Origin: an uncultured Clostridia bacterium
GTDB taxonomy: Bacteria; Bacillota; Clostridia; Lachnospirales; Cellulosilyticaceae
Assembly (NCBI GenBank): GCA_937981575.1
Contig: CALJNR010000032.1
Span: forward strand, 1-64,000
Direction of reading: 5' to 3'
Length of the DNA stretch: 64,000 bases
In this document: positions 63,491 through 64,000 of the stretch, one piece after another
Numbering within the stretch: position 1 is the stretch's first letter
How the letters are laid out: every line of letters begins with the position of its first letter
Made by a program: the position numbers and the translations under genes
The notes under the pieces: model-generated
Told to the model about the DNA's origin: nothing
Seen by the model: the letters and a program-made list of their open reading frames with translations, nothing else
Database searches by the model: none

Positions 63491-64000
63491 ATGAACACTA
63501 TACAATCAAACAAATTAAAATTACATGGATTTAATAACTTAACCAAAACATTGTCTTTTAATATGTATGATATTTGTTATACCAAGACCCCTGCTGACAG
63601 ACAAGCTTATATTGAGTATATCGATGAGCAGTACAACGCCGAAAGACTTACTCAAATTCTTACATCTGTAACAGAGATTATTGGGGCCAGTGTTTTAAAT
63701 GTTGCCAAACAAGATTATGATCCGCAGGGCGCTAGTGTAACCATTCTTATTTCGGAATTTCCTAGTTATAATGCTTCTCATGATACAAAGTCAGCATCTC
63801 CTGGACCCCTTCCAGATACGGTTGTCGCACATCTTGATAAAAGTCATATTACTGTGCATACTTATCCTGAATATCATCCTTATGAAGGGATCAGTACCTT
63901 TAGGGCAGATATCGATGTATCTACCTGCGGGGAGATTTCTCCACTTAAGGCCCTTAACTTTTTGATTCATTCTTTTGATGCAGATATTATGACAATTGAT
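63491..64000 (+). CDS. speD: S-adenosylmethionine decarboxylase proenzyme, 3' end outside window
   Basis: My translation of 170 codons to the window edge reads as the E. coli-type Spe[21 protein letters not shown] near the start and [13 protein letters not shown], where self-cleavage before the serine creates the pyruvoyl group. The enzyme makes decarboxylated SAM for spermidine synthesis. GGAG (63471-63474) is 16 bases before the ATG, unusually far; an ATA at 63482-63484 in the same frame would be at the ideal distance, so the start is not settled. Confidence 0.9.
   Translation, partial: MNTIQSNKLKLHGFNNLTKTLSFNMYDICYTKTPADRQAYIEYIDEQYNAERLTQILTSVTEIIGASVLNVAKQDYDPQGASVTILISEFPSYNASHDTKSASPGPLPDTVVAHLDKSHITVHTYPEYHPYEGISTFRADIDVSTCGEISPLKALNFLIHSFDADIMTID

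Noticed and set aside
1-64000. CRISPR arrays, rRNA, prophage or complete insertion sequences
   Set aside because: No regularly spaced direct repeats, rRNA segments, integrase, or complete transposase were visible; the only transposon trace is the IS66-like scrap at 28288-28374.

Overview
The window looks like a chromosomal segment of a low-GC, anaerobic, monoderm Firmicute, most likely a plant-fibre-degrading clostridium of the Lachnospirales type. This is inferred from the AT-rich DNA, strong AGGAGG ribosome sites, hybrid-cluster protein, 2-hydroxyacyl-CoA dehydratase-type genes, D-hexuronate catabolism, a GH3 lipoprotein, a CE7 esterase, an S-layer-homology protein and Firmicute-style regulation (SAM riboswitch, CIRCE, ARG boxes). 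No rRNA, phage, complete insertion sequence or CRISPR array is visible. Most genes lie on the minus strand.

Layout. 1-3.4 kb: hexuronate operon uxuA-gntR-uxuB (uxuB cut by the window edge) with a palindromic operator over the promoter. 3.5-5.2 kb: small ORFs and a CPBP-family membrane protease. 5.4-8.4 kb: tRNA-Thr(CGU), a chemoreceptor and a small amidase-fold protein. 8.5-15.7 kb: gltX, a two-gene ABC exporter, a D-2-hydroxyacid dehydrogenase and hcp behind a CRP/FNR-type operator at -41.5. 15.9-24.5 kb: GH3 lipoprotein, BtrH_N protein, TM1266-like regulator, WYL regulator, two secreted amidases, DUF554 and DUF3298 proteins. 24.9-31.1 kb: an accessory island with three fragments of one RHS/YD-repeat core, two carrying unrelated C-terminal tips, each followed by a candidate immunity gene, plus an IS66-like scrap.

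31.2-36.4 kb: CIRCE-controlled hsp20, then a preQ0 operon (queD-queE-folE-queC) that starts with, and overlaps, a 2-hydroxyacyl-CoA-dehydratase-like protein and its ATP-dependent activator, behind an attenuator-like leader. 36.6-38.6 kb: two copies of a palindromic repeat in opposite orientation around a lipoprotein and a transglutaminase-like protein. 38.7-42.2 kb: argJ-argB-argD behind two ARG boxes. 42.4-48.3 kb: metallophosphoesterase, Ogt, AIM24-like protein, RecX and a YcdB/SLH surface protein. 48.5-53.1 kb: CE7 esterase, then a SAM-riboswitch-controlled ECF transporter (UPF0397-type S subunit, fused ATPase, EcfT). 53.2-60.6 kb: RND efflux operon with its own two-component system and a TolC-like protein. 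60.6-64 kb: AraC remnant, CarD-like regulator, DUF116 protein and the start of speD.

The items most worth following are the RHS toxin/immunity modules, whose tips resemble no family I know, and the physical coupling of an archerase-type reductase pair to preQ0 synthesis.
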